This document shows positions 15,249 to 21,833 of a stretch of DNA of 24,392 nt, one piece after another (position 1 is the first letter of the stretch; each line of letters opens with the position of its first letter). The DNA comes from Sphingomonas sp. CCH9-E2 (lineage in GTDB: Bacteria; Pseudomonadota; Alphaproteobacteria; Sphingomonadales; Sphingomonadaceae), in the NCBI RefSeq assembly GCF_001557215.1, contig NZ_LSJM01000459.1, forward strand, positions 1 through 24,392. Reading direction: 5' to 3'. The position numbers were made by a program, and so were the translations under genes. The notes below the pieces were generated by a model. That model was not told where the DNA came from, ran no database searches, and was given only the letters and a program-made list of their open reading frames with translations.

Positions 15249-15850
15249 CTCGCGACGAGGCGATAGCCTAGCCCCTTGCGCCCCTGTATCAACGCGGTGG
15301 GGAAGGGGCGGTCGAGCTTGGCGCGCAGGGTCGAGACATGCACCGCGACGACATTGGTGCCGGGATCGAGGCGCAAGCCCCAGACCTGCTCGAGCAACTC
15401 GCGACGGCTTACGAACCTGCCCGCATGTTCGGCGAGGTAGCGGAGCAGCGCGAATTCGCGCGCGACCAGGGCGATCGCAGTTCCCGACCGGGTCGCACTG
15501 CGTGCCACGGGGTCGAGCGTGAGCGGGCCGACCGTGACCATGCTGGCGGCGTGGCGGCGTACCCGCGCATCGACGCGCGCGGCCAACTCGTCGGGATCGA
15601 CCGGCACCGCGACTGCGTCGGATGCACCTGCGTCGAGCGCGGCGATCAGGGTCGCGCGGTTGCTGGTCAGCGCAATGCGCGGGACCGACCCGGCCGCGAT
15701 CGACTGTCCGATCTGCCACTGGCAGAGGATTGCGGCGATATGCGGCGGTAGATCGCGCGCGGCGGCCCCGATCTCGAGCGCATAGCCGCGGGCCCCAATA
15801 GCCGCGTCAAGCTGGGGTATCTCGATTTCGGACAGAATCACCGGCCGCAC
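15245..15850 (-). CDS. OmpR-like DNA-binding regulator with degenerate receiver domain
   Basis: A 201-residue protein. Residues about 105-201 are a clear OmpR/PhoB winged helix: LTLDPVARSATRSGTAIALVAREFALLRYLAEHAGRFVSRRELLEQVWG, HVSTLRAKLD and IQGRKGLGYRL. Residues 1-100 have the shape of a receiver domain ending LDAGASDAVAVPVDPDELAARVDARVRR. The acidic pair after strand 1 is missing, the phospho-acceptor position falls in IAAILCQW with no Asp, and the conserved Lys is Val82. It should work without phosphorylation; no sensor kinase is nearby. The start is GTG, 44 nt inside the upstream cupin-like gene; a GTG at 15841 is an alternative. It probably regulates its own cassette. Confidence 0.82.
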   Translation of the reverse strand: MRPVILSEIEIPQLDAAIGARGYALEIGAAARDLPPHIAAILCQWQIGQSIAAGSVPRIALTSNRATLIAALDAGASDAVAVPVDPDELAARVDARVRRHAASMVTVGPLTLDPVARSATRSGTAIALVAREFALLRYLAEHAGRFVSRRELLEQVWGLRLDPGTNVVAVHVSTLRAKLDRPFPTALIQGRKGLGYRLVAS

Positions 15851-16736
15851 CCGGCAGTTTTGCGCAATTTTGCGGCAGCCTGTCTGCCGCAGATGGGTCC
15901 AAAGCGGGGTGATCGGGCGCAGCGCGGGCGATCAGCGCCAGTGCCTCCGGGCAGTGCGGTCGTGCCGATGCGAGGGCGGCGAGCGCGGTCGCACGCATCC
16001 GCGGATGCGGGTGCCGGCGCGCGAGATGGTCGATCAGGTCGAGCCCGTTGCCGCCGCCCAGATGCGCGGCGATCGTCGCCAGCCCTTCCGAGGGGGCGGT
16101 GGTCAGCATTTCGGCGATGGCGCCGGTCGCGGGATCGAAGCGGTGCTGATCGATCCAGCGATGCGAGGGGTGGCTACCCAGGATGTTGAGCGTGACCGAG
16201 AAGGCATCGGGCGGCAGCTGTGCATGCACGTCGCGGCACATGCGATAGAGCATCAGCTGCCTCGGCTCGATCCGTCGGCGCCCGGTGAAGCGCATGGGCT
16301 CCAGCGGCTGCTCGGGATCGCGTTCCCAATAGTCGCTCCAATAGCCCGGGCCGAGATAGCCATAGGTCAGGAACGGGAAATTATGGTCGTGCGCCATGCC
16401 ATAGACGAACGGCGCGGTGCCGCTCGCTTGAACGATGCTGTCATCGGCGGACGGCCAGAAATTGGCGCGTAGCACGAAGCGGCCATTGGGCGGACGCAGC
16501 AGGAAGACCTGCGCGCCATAGCTGTTGTCGGCGCTTTGTGTGGCGCAGCGGGTCTTGAGTTCGGCGATGGCGAGGTCGGCGAGGAAATCGCGGTTGCGCC
16601 CGAGCCGTGCGAGCAGCGGGCCGAGCGCGGCAAAGCTGTCCTCGTCATGCGGATCGAACGGGGTGGTCTCCAGCGCCTCGACCAGCTCGTCGAGCGTGAT
16701 CGCGCTGTCGGTGCCGGGATCGATCAGCCGGGTCAT
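15807..16736 (-). CDS. putative cupin-fold (cysteine-dioxygenase-like) protein of unknown function
   Basis: A 309-residue protein that I do not recognise as a named family. Residues about 73-185 look like a double-stranded beta-helix: AQVFLLRPPNGRFVLRANFW, then YGMAHDHNFPFLTYGYLGPGYWSDYWE with His116 and His118, then LYRMCRDVHAQLPPDAFSVTLNIL with His171. The HxH pair and the later GDVH...P..SLHIY-like block mirror cysteine-dioxygenase-type cupins, whose three histidines bind iron. The C-terminal 215-280 is helical with a HEAT-like HPHPRMRATALAALAS. The ATG overlaps the stop of the upstream gene (ATGA, 16733-16736). It may be an oxygenase acting on the cassette's peptide, but that is inference. 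No signal peptide is seen. Confidence 0.65.
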   Translation of the reverse strand: MTRLIDPGTDSAITLDELVEALETTPFDPHDEDSFAALGPLLARLGRNRDFLADLAIAELKTRCATQSADNSYGAQVFLLRPPNGRFVLRANFWPSADDSIVQASGTAPFVYGMAHDHNFPFLTYGYLGPGYWSDYWERDPEQPLEPMRFTGRRRIEPRQLMLYRMCRDVHAQLPPDAFSVTLNILGSHPSHRWIDQHRFDPATGAIAEMLTTAPSEGLATIAAHLGGGNGLDLIDHLARRHPHPRMRATALAALASARPHCPEALALIARAAPDHPALDPSAADRLPQNCAKLPGAAGDSVRNRDTPA

Positions 16737-17635
16737 GCGGACGCCAGTCGGTCATCGAGCCGAATCAGAGTCTGCGCGGCGGCGGCGCGCACTCCGGGAT
16801 CGGGGTCTGCTGCCGCCATTTCCGCCAGCCGGGAGCGGGCGGTGCGGGCATCGAGCATCAGCCATTCGCGCATCGCCGACCAGCGCAGGTGAAAGGCGGG
16901 GTCGCGGGTCATGGCGTCGAAGCTGGCGGCGGCATCGCTCCGCCCGCTCGCCCGCAGCAGGGCGAGCAGCAGCTCGGCGCGCGAGGTGCGGTCATCGGCG
17001 GTCGCGCTGCGGACGGGAAGACCATCGGCGATCGCGAATTCGTGGATCAGCGGATCGGCACCCGGTTTGGCCGTTGCCGTGATCGCAACGACGTCGCGCG
17101 CCGCAGCGACGATCAGCCGACCCTCGCGCCGTCTATCCAGTTCGATCAAGTCACCGTCGTGCAGCGTAAGTGAAGGAATTTCGACGCAGCGGCGTGGTCC
17201 CGCTTCGGCCAGCTGCCAGCGTCGTAGCTGAGCCTCCCCGCCCCGAACGTACTGCGTCACCGCGCGCCGACCCGACAGAACGACCGTTGCCGGAAGATCG
17301 ATCCGGGCGAGTGGCGCCGCTGAGGTCACGCTGGCAGTGAGTGTCACGTTCGGCAGGTCGGCGAGCACCACTGCGGTGCGCAGCGCGTCACGGGTCATGC
17401 GGAAGGCAGGATCGAACCATGGATCGGCGCGCAGGGCGTCGATCAACGGGGCGATCAGATCCGCGACCCAGCCGCTTTCGGACAGCAGCGCGCGCGCTTG
17501 CTCAAACACTGCGTCCGCATCGTGGAGCCCGCCGAACCGGGCAGCCACGCGGTCGCGCACGGCGCCGGCAAAGGCGGCGTTGGCGCGGGTTGTGCGCCCG
17601 CAACTTCCCGGCACCGTCGCGCCGATGGGGGTCAA
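16733..17635 (-). CDS. unknown protein, apparent metal-less paralogue of the downstream cupin-like protein
   Basis: A 300-residue protein with no recognised named domain. By eye it follows the 309-residue downstream protein: LADLPNVTLTASV against LRPPNGRFVLRANF, GRRAVTQYVRGGEAQLRRW against HDHNFPFLTYGYLGPGYWSDYW, and RLIVAAARDVVAI against QLMLYRMCRDVHAQ. The positions of all three putative metal histidines are replaced. The C terminus (about 255-298, MREWLMLDARTARSRLAEMAAADPDPGVRAAAAQTL) is HEAT-like. The probable start is TTG at 17635, overlapping the stop of the 48-codon peptide gene (TTGA, 17632-17635), implying coupled translation. It might be a non-catalytic partner or peptide-binding subunit. 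Confidence 0.65.
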   Translation of the reverse strand: MTPIGATVPGSCGRTTRANAAFAGAVRDRVAARFGGLHDADAVFEQARALLSESGWVADLIAPLIDALRADPWFDPAFRMTRDALRTAVVLADLPNVTLTASVTSAAPLARIDLPATVVLSGRRAVTQYVRGGEAQLRRWQLAEAGPRRCVEIPSLTLHDGDLIELDRRREGRLIVAAARDVVAITATAKPGADPLIHEFAIADGLPVRSATADDRTSRAELLLALLRASGRSDAAASFDAMTRDPAFHLRWSAMREWLMLDARTARSRLAEMAAADPDPGVRAAAAQTLIRLDDRLASA

Positions 17636-17778
17636 GCCGGGGTATCGTAAACGATGATGACGATCGCGACCATCATCTCGAAAATCTCGTCCCCGGCGAT
17701 TTCCGAAGCGCGGATCGCGCCGTACATCGCGACCTGGGTGCCCAGCGTGGCGATGTCGGACAGTGCGAGCGTCAGCAT
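17632..17778 (-). CDS. 48-residue peptide, first gene of the cassette
   Basis: A 48-codon frame with ATG at 17778 and AGGGGGG a few nt upstream, a strong ribosome site. The product begins MLTLALSDIATLGTQVAM, continues through an acidic patch (SEIAGDEIFE, about 25-34) and ends with a hydrophobic run MMVAIVIIV followed by YDTPA. It contains no cysteine and few Ser or Thr. Its stop overlaps the start of the next gene by 4 nt. It could be a precursor of a modified peptide, a small membrane peptide, or a leader that couples translation. No modification enzyme of a known peptide family is nearby. Confidence that it is translated is higher than for any function. Confidence 0.6.
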   Translation of the reverse strand: MLTLALSDIATLGTQVAMYGAIRASEIAGDEIFEMMVAIVIIVYDTPA

Positions 17779-17834
17779 GGTCGGTCCCCCCTGGTGATGA
17801 TGGGATCAGGCTAAACCGGCGTGTCGGGATGGCT

Positions 17835-17844
17835 GAGTTAATTC
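17835..17844. promoter_or_regulatory. AT-rich near-palindrome in the divergent promoter region
   Basis: GAGTTAATTC is an 8-of-10 palindrome centred on TTAA, in the 128-nt gap between the divergent peptide cassette and the hotdog gene pair. It stands out in GC-rich sequence and could be an operator for the cassette regulator. No convincing -35/-10 pair was found beside it. Confidence 0.2.
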
Positions 17845-17906
17845 GACTTTATGGTGCGAAGGCCACCCGCTTGCGGTCCGTGGCCGCGCCCGCTAGCGCG
17901 ACCGCC

Positions 17907-18344
17907 ATGAGTGCAGCGCCGATCCCGTTCGATCCCCAACGCTTCTTCACCGCCCGGGTCGGCGGACATGGCGATGCGCTGGGTATCCGTTATCGCGCGC
18001 ACGGCCCCGACTGGTGCGAGCTGGCCTTGCCGTTCGATCCGAAGCTGATCGGCGATGTCGAGCGCGGGGTGCTGGCGTCGGGCCCGATCATCACCTTGCT
18101 CGACATGGCGACCAGCGTGGCAGTGTGGATGAAGCGCGGCGGCTTCCTGCCGCATGCGACGCTCGATCTGCGCGTCGATTATCTGCGGCCGGCGGTGGCG
18201 GGACGTGAGGTGATCGGGCGCGGCGAATGCTATCGCGTGACCCGTTCGGTCGGGTTCGTGCGCGGGGTGGCACATGATGGCGATCCCGACGATCCGGTCG
18301 CGCATGTCGCGGGCACCTTCATGTTCATGGAGGGCGCGGCATGA
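17907..18344 (+). CDS. PaaI-type hotdog-fold thioesterase-like protein
   Basis: A 145-residue single hotdog domain: LGIRYRAHGPDWCELALPFDPKLIGD, GVLASGPIITLLDMATSVAV (the central helix region) and PHATLDLRVDYLRPAVAGREVIGRGECYRVTRSVGFVRGVAHD. These match PaaI/YbgC-type thioesterases that hydrolyse acyl-CoA. The usual HGG before the helix is replaced by ASG, while Asp66 in LLD is kept, so activity may be altered. The ATG at 17907 is chosen because upstream residues in the frame do not look like the family. The last 4 nt overlap the next hotdog gene (ATGA, 18341-18344). Confidence 0.8.
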   Translation: MSAAPIPFDPQRFFTARVGGHGDALGIRYRAHGPDWCELALPFDPKLIGDVERGVLASGPIITLLDMATSVAVWMKRGGFLPHATLDLRVDYLRPAVAGREVIGRGECYRVTRSVGFVRGVAHDGDPDDPVAHVAGTFMFMEGAA

Positions 18345-18727
18345 GCTTTGCGCTGCCGCCCTATGCCGAATTGCTCGGCATCACGATCGAGCGCGGGGAG
18401 GGGCCGCCGATTCTCGACATGCCGTTCGGCAGCGGCGTGCTGGGGCGTCCGGGGTTCGTCCATGGCGGTGCGCTGTCGGGCTTGCTCGAAATGGCGGCAG
18501 TCGCGGCGCTGCGCCACGCGCTGGCGGCAGAGGATCGCGCGGGCGCGCGGATCAAGCCGGTCAACGTCACCGTCGATTTCATGCGCGGCGGTCGCGAAAA
18601 GGTGACGCGCGCGCAGGGCAAGGTCAGCCGGCTGGGCAACCGTGTCGCCAATGTCGAGGCGTTTGCCTGGCAGGACGATCCGGACCGCCCGGTCGCGGCG
18701 GCCCGGATGAACTTCCTGATCGGTTAG
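18341..18727 (+). CDS. PaaI-type hotdog-fold thioesterase
   Basis: A 128-residue hotdog protein with the complete PaaI-like motif FVHGGALSGLLEMAA (His41-Gly42-Gly43, acidic Glu50) and the closing strands KPVNVTVDFMRGGREKVTRAQGKVSRLGNRVANVEAFAW. It should hydrolyse an acyl-CoA thioester; the substrate is unknown. It is coupled to the preceding hotdog gene by a 4-nt overlap, and the pair may form a mixed oligomer in which only this subunit carries the canonical site. It converges on the sugar dehydrogenase pair, with a hairpin in the 13-nt gap. Confidence 0.84.
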   Translation: MSFALPPYAELLGITIERGEGPPILDMPFGSGVLGRPGFVHGGALSGLLEMAAVAALRHALAAEDRAGARIKPVNVTVDFMRGGREKVTRAQGKVSRLGNRVANVEAFAWQDDPDRPVAAARMNFLIG

Positions 18728-18728
18728 A

Positions 18729-18750
18729 CCCGAATAGGCTCTAGTTCGGG
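18729..18750. terminator. hairpin shared by two convergent genes
   Basis: CCCGAATAG (18729-18737) pairs with CTA-TTCGGG (18741-18750, one bulged G) around a GCT loop. It sits exactly between the stop of the plus-strand hotdog gene and the stop of the minus-strand sugar dehydrogenase, so it may end both transcripts. No T-run follows on either strand. Confidence 0.4.
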
Positions 18751-19931
18751 ACGAGCCGTAGCAGTCGGCCGCTGCTCGAATCCTCCAGCACCCAGATCGC
18801 GCCGTCTGGCCCCTGTTCGACCTCACGAATGCGCGCGCCGAGCGCGATGCGCTGCTGCTCGACTGCGCTGGTCGGGGTGAAGCGGACGCGGACCAGTCCC
18901 TGGCTCACCAGGCCCGCAATGATCGCGTCGCCGCGCCACGCCGCGAACAGATTGCCGGAATAGAGGATCATCCCGCCCGGCGCGATCACCGGGGTCCAGG
19001 ACAGGAGCGGCGCGACATAGCCGTCGCCCGGGGCGTGATCGGGGATATTGCCGCCGCCATAATCCTGACCGTTGGAAACGTTGGGCCAGCCATAATTGCC
19101 GCCGCGCGTGACGAGGTTGAACTCGTCGCCGCCCTCCGGCCCCATCTCATGCTCCCACAAGCGACCGGCGGAATCGAAGGCGAGGCCATAGGGGTTGCGG
19201 TGGCCGAGCGACCAGATCTCGGTCCGCGCGCCCGCTGTGCCGACAAAGGGGTTGTCGGCCGGGATGCTGCCATCGGCGTTGATGCGGATGATCTTGCCCA
19301 GCGTCTGGGTCATGTCCTGCGCGGGGCTGCCGCGTTGGCGCTCGCCCGCGGTGACATAGAGGGTGCCGTCGGGGGCAAAGGCCATGCGCCCGCCAAAATG
19401 GCCGCTGCCCGACACTTTGGGGGTCTGACGCCAGATCGTGCTGACGCCGGTCAGGCGCGGCCCGGCGGCATCCTCGACCAACGTGCCGCGCGCCACGGCC
19501 AGCCCCGATCCACCGGTCCCCGATTCGGAAAAGCTCAGATAGACGAGCGCGTTGCTCGCGAAACTCGGATGCAGGGCGACGTCGAGCAGGCCGCCCTGCC
19601 CGCCCGCCGCAACGGTGGGGACGCCAGCGAGCGGCGCGGATTTTACGCCGGCCTGCGTCACGATTCGTAGCGTGCCGCCCTTTTCGGTCACCAGCGCGCG
19701 GCCATCGGGCAGGAACGCCATCGCCCAGGGCGTGGCAAAGGTCGCGACCGCCGTCGCCTGTACCCCGGTGATCGGCGGTGCGGTCGGGCTGGCGCTGGGA
19801 GACGGGGACGGCGTGACCGTGGTCGGGCTGGGCGCCGGTGTCGACACGCCGCCGCCGCTCCCGCCGCCCGAATCGCACGCGGCGAGGGCGAGGAGCGCGG
19901 CGCCGAGCGCGAACCGCCGCCCGCCGATCAT
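18741..19931 (-). CDS. PQQ-dependent sugar dehydrogenase-like lipoprotein (second copy)
   Basis: A 396-residue exported protein. It has a lipoprotein signal MIGGRRFALGAALLALAACDS (lipobox LAAC, Cys near 19), then a disordered Ser/Thr/Pro linker (about 28-54), then a beta-propeller of the aldose sugar dehydrogenase (YliI)/soluble glucose dehydrogenase type. Visible blocks are FATPWAMAFLPDGRALVTEKGGTLR, SGHFGGRMAFAPDGTLYVTAGERQ (putative catalytic His), GHRNPYGLAFD, WEHEMGPEGGDEFNLV and the end IREVEQGPDGAIWVLEDSSSGRLLRL. It probably oxidises sugars in the periplasm with PQQ. The ATG overlaps the stop of a second, similar gene by 4 nt; the two are tandem duplicates. Confidence 0.87.
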   Translation of the reverse strand: MIGGRRFALGAALLALAACDSGGGSGGGVSTPAPSPTTVTPSPSPSASPTAPPITGVQATAVATFATPWAMAFLPDGRALVTEKGGTLRIVTQAGVKSAPLAGVPTVAAGGQGGLLDVALHPSFASNALVYLSFSESGTGGSGLAVARGTLVEDAAGPRLTGVSTIWRQTPKVSGSGHFGGRMAFAPDGTLYVTAGERQRGSPAQDMTQTLGKIIRINADGSIPADNPFVGTAGARTEIWSLGHRNPYGLAFDSAGRLWEHEMGPEGGDEFNLVTRGGNYGWPNVSNGQDYGGGNIPDHAPGDGYVAPLLSWTPVIAPGGMILYSGNLFAAWRGDAIIAGLVSQGLVRVRFTPTSAVEQQRIALGARIREVEQGPDGAIWVLEDSSSGRLLRLVPN

Positions 19932-21064
19932 TTGGCCGGCGTCAGCTTGAGCAGCCGCCCTTCCGAGCCGCGTCCGCCATCCTCGAGCACCCAGATCGCG
20001 CCATCGGGGCCTTCCTCGACCTCACGGATGCGCGCGCCCATCGGCCACTGGTCGCCCTTCGCGGCGTTCGTGCCCGTGACGTCGACGCGCACCAGCGCCT
20101 GGCTCGACAGGCCGCCGATGAACAGATCGCCCTTCCATTGCGGGAACAGCTTGCCCGAATAGACCATCAGCCCGCCGGGCGAGATTGCCGGGTTCCACGA
20201 CACCTTGGGGGCTTCGAACTCCGGGCGCGTCTTGTGGTCGGGGATATCGCGCCCGTCATAATGGTCGCCGTCGGAGACGATCGGATAGCCATAGTTGCGG
20301 CCGGGCAGGATCAGATTGACCTCGTCCCCGCCCTTGGGCCCCATTTCCTGCTCCCACAGATTGCCTGCCTTGTCGAACGCGATGCCGAGCAGGTTGCGAT
20401 GGCCGTACGACCAGACGGCCGGGTGGAAACCCTTGGTGGTCAGGCCGGGATCGCCGGCCGGCTTACCGTCCAGCGTGAGGCGCAGCATCTTGCCGAGCGT
20501 GGACTTGGGATCCTGTGCCGGGTCGAATTTCTGGCGCTCGCCATTGGCGAAGAACAAATGCTTGCCATCGGGGGCGAAGGCGATGCGGCCCGAATAATGG
20601 CCGCTGCCCTCGACATAGGGGCTGGCCTGGAACAGCCGCTCTACATTGGTCAGGGTCGGGCTTGCGTCGTCGGTCAGCACGGCGCGGGCGAGGACGACGC
20701 CCTTGCCGCCCTGTCCTGCCTCGGAGAAGCTGAAATAGACGCGTTTGCTCTTGGCATAATCGGGGGCGAGCAGAATTTCCTTGAGCGCGCCCTGACCGGC
20801 GCTGTCGACCGCGGGCACGCCGGTCACTTCGGTCTTGGTCTTGCCGTCGGCGCTGAGCAGGATCAGCTTGCCGACCTTTTCGGTCACCAGCATCCGCCCG
20901 TCGGGCAGGAAAGTCATCGACCAGGGAGCGTCGAAATCGGCCACCGATGTGACGGTGAAGGGCAGCGCGCCGGATGCGGCGGCGCTTTCCTGGCTGTTGC
21001 CGGGTTGCGCCGTGGTGCAGGCGATCAGGACGAACGGCACGGCGGCGATCGGTAACAGGCGCAT
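19928..21064 (-). CDS. PQQ-dependent sugar dehydrogenase-like lipoprotein (first copy)
   Basis: A 378-residue protein with lipoprotein signal MRLLPIAAVPFVLIACTT (lipobox LIAC, Cys16) and the same propeller blocks as its neighbour: FDAPWSMTFLPDGRMLVTEKVGKL, SGHYSGRIAFAPDGKHLFFANGERQ, GHRNLLGIAFD, WEQEMGPKGGDEVNLI, NYGYP and a matching C terminus. GGAGG stands 5 nt before the ATG, which decides the start over a longer open frame reaching 21466 inside rimP. It has a short linker, unlike the second copy. No PQQ biosynthesis genes are in the window. It is divergent from rimP, with which it shares a 223-nt promoter region. Confidence 0.88.
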   Translation of the reverse strand: MRLLPIAAVPFVLIACTTAQPGNSQESAAASGALPFTVTSVADFDAPWSMTFLPDGRMLVTEKVGKLILLSADGKTKTEVTGVPAVDSAGQGALKEILLAPDYAKSKRVYFSFSEAGQGGKGVVLARAVLTDDASPTLTNVERLFQASPYVEGSGHYSGRIAFAPDGKHLFFANGERQKFDPAQDPKSTLGKMLRLTLDGKPAGDPGLTTKGFHPAVWSYGHRNLLGIAFDKAGNLWEQEMGPKGGDEVNLILPGRNYGYPIVSDGDHYDGRDIPDHKTRPEFEAPKVSWNPAISPGGLMVYSGKLFPQWKGDLFIGGLSSQALVRVDVTGTNAAKGDQWPMGARIREVEEGPDGAIWVLEDGGRGSEGRLLKLTPAK

Positions 21065-21164
21065 CAAATCCTCCCAGAAGCAATGTGCGCAACGCGCAGG
21101 GTGCTCGGATGTTGCACGCGAAGCGGCGCGCGAAAAGGGGTCCGACGCGGCAGATTCGAACAGC

Positions 21165-21193
21165 TTGCCGTTCGCGCGCCATGCGCCTATAGA
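21165..21193 (+). promoter_or_regulatory. putative sigma70-type promoter of the rimP-nusA-infB operon
   Basis: TTGCCG (21165-21170), a 17-nt spacer and TATAGA (21188-21193). Transcription would start near 21200, giving a leader of about 88 nt before rimP. It is the best promoter match in the 223-nt gap (21065-21287), which otherwise holds no gene. Confidence 0.55.
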
Positions 21194-21287
21194 GAAGCCG
21201 TTCTCGACATTGGAAACCTTGCCGAGGCCGGCCCCAACGGGGTTCGGCGGCGACGGGGCGTATCCGGTGCAGTTGGAGTTTTGAGCG

Positions 21288-21833
21288 TTGGCCGATCTGG
21301 CAGTCCTGACCGCAATCATCGAGCCCGAGGCACGTGCGCTCGGCTTCGACCTGGTGCGCGTCAAGCTGTTCGGCGGCGAGGGCGACCGCACGCTGCAGGT
21401 GATGGCCGAGCGGCCCGACACGCGCCAGCTCAACATCGACGATTGCGCCGACCTGTCGCGTCGCATCTCCGACCAGCTGGACGCGCTGGAAGAGGCCGGG
21501 CGCGATCCAATCCCCGAAGCCTATCGGCTCGAGGTCAGCTCGCCAGGGATCGACCGCCCGCTGACCCGGCTCAAGGATTTTGAGGACTGGAAGGGGCATG
21601 AAGCCCGTATCACGCTCAGCGAGAAGATCGACGGGCGCAAACAGTATAAGGGCGACCTTGCCGGCATAACCGGGGACATGGTCGCAATCACCGACGCTCA
21701 GGGCGTCACCTATTCGGTGCCGTTCGGCAAGATCGAGGATGCCAAGCTCCTGATCACCGACCGGCTGATTGCCGCAACCAAGCCGCTCTCGACCGAGGGC
21801 GCGGACGAATTCGAAGCAGAGGAACAGGACTGA
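21288..21833 (+). CDS. rimP: ribosome maturation factor RimP
   Basis: A 181-residue RimP: the N-terminal domain LTAIIEPEARALGFDLVRVKLFGGEGDRTLQVMAERPD, then DDCADLSRRISDQLDALEE and the diagnostic YRLEVSSPGIDRPLTRLKDFEDWKGHEARI, followed by the SH3-like C-terminal domain. RimP assists 30S subunit maturation. The start is TTG, with GGAG 9 nt upstream; no ATG or GTG gives a complete N terminus. The acidic tail EGADEFEAEEQD is an alphaproteobacterial-type extension. The TGA overlaps the nusA ATG (TGATG), placing it first in the operon. Confidence 0.95.
   Translation: MADLAVLTAIIEPEARALGFDLVRVKLFGGEGDRTLQVMAERPDTRQLNIDDCADLSRRISDQLDALEEAGRDPIPEAYRLEVSSPGIDRPLTRLKDFEDWKGHEARITLSEKIDGRKQYKGDLAGITGDMVAITDAQGVTYSVPFGKIEDAKLLITDRLIAATKPLSTEGADEFEAEEQD

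Noticed and set aside
15245..17778. Calling the cassette a known peptide-antibiotic (lasso, lanthipeptide, methanobactin-like) cluster
   Set aside because: No radical-SAM, YcaO, LanM/LanB, lasso cyclase, DUF692 protein or transporter is present, and the peptide has no Cys-rich core.
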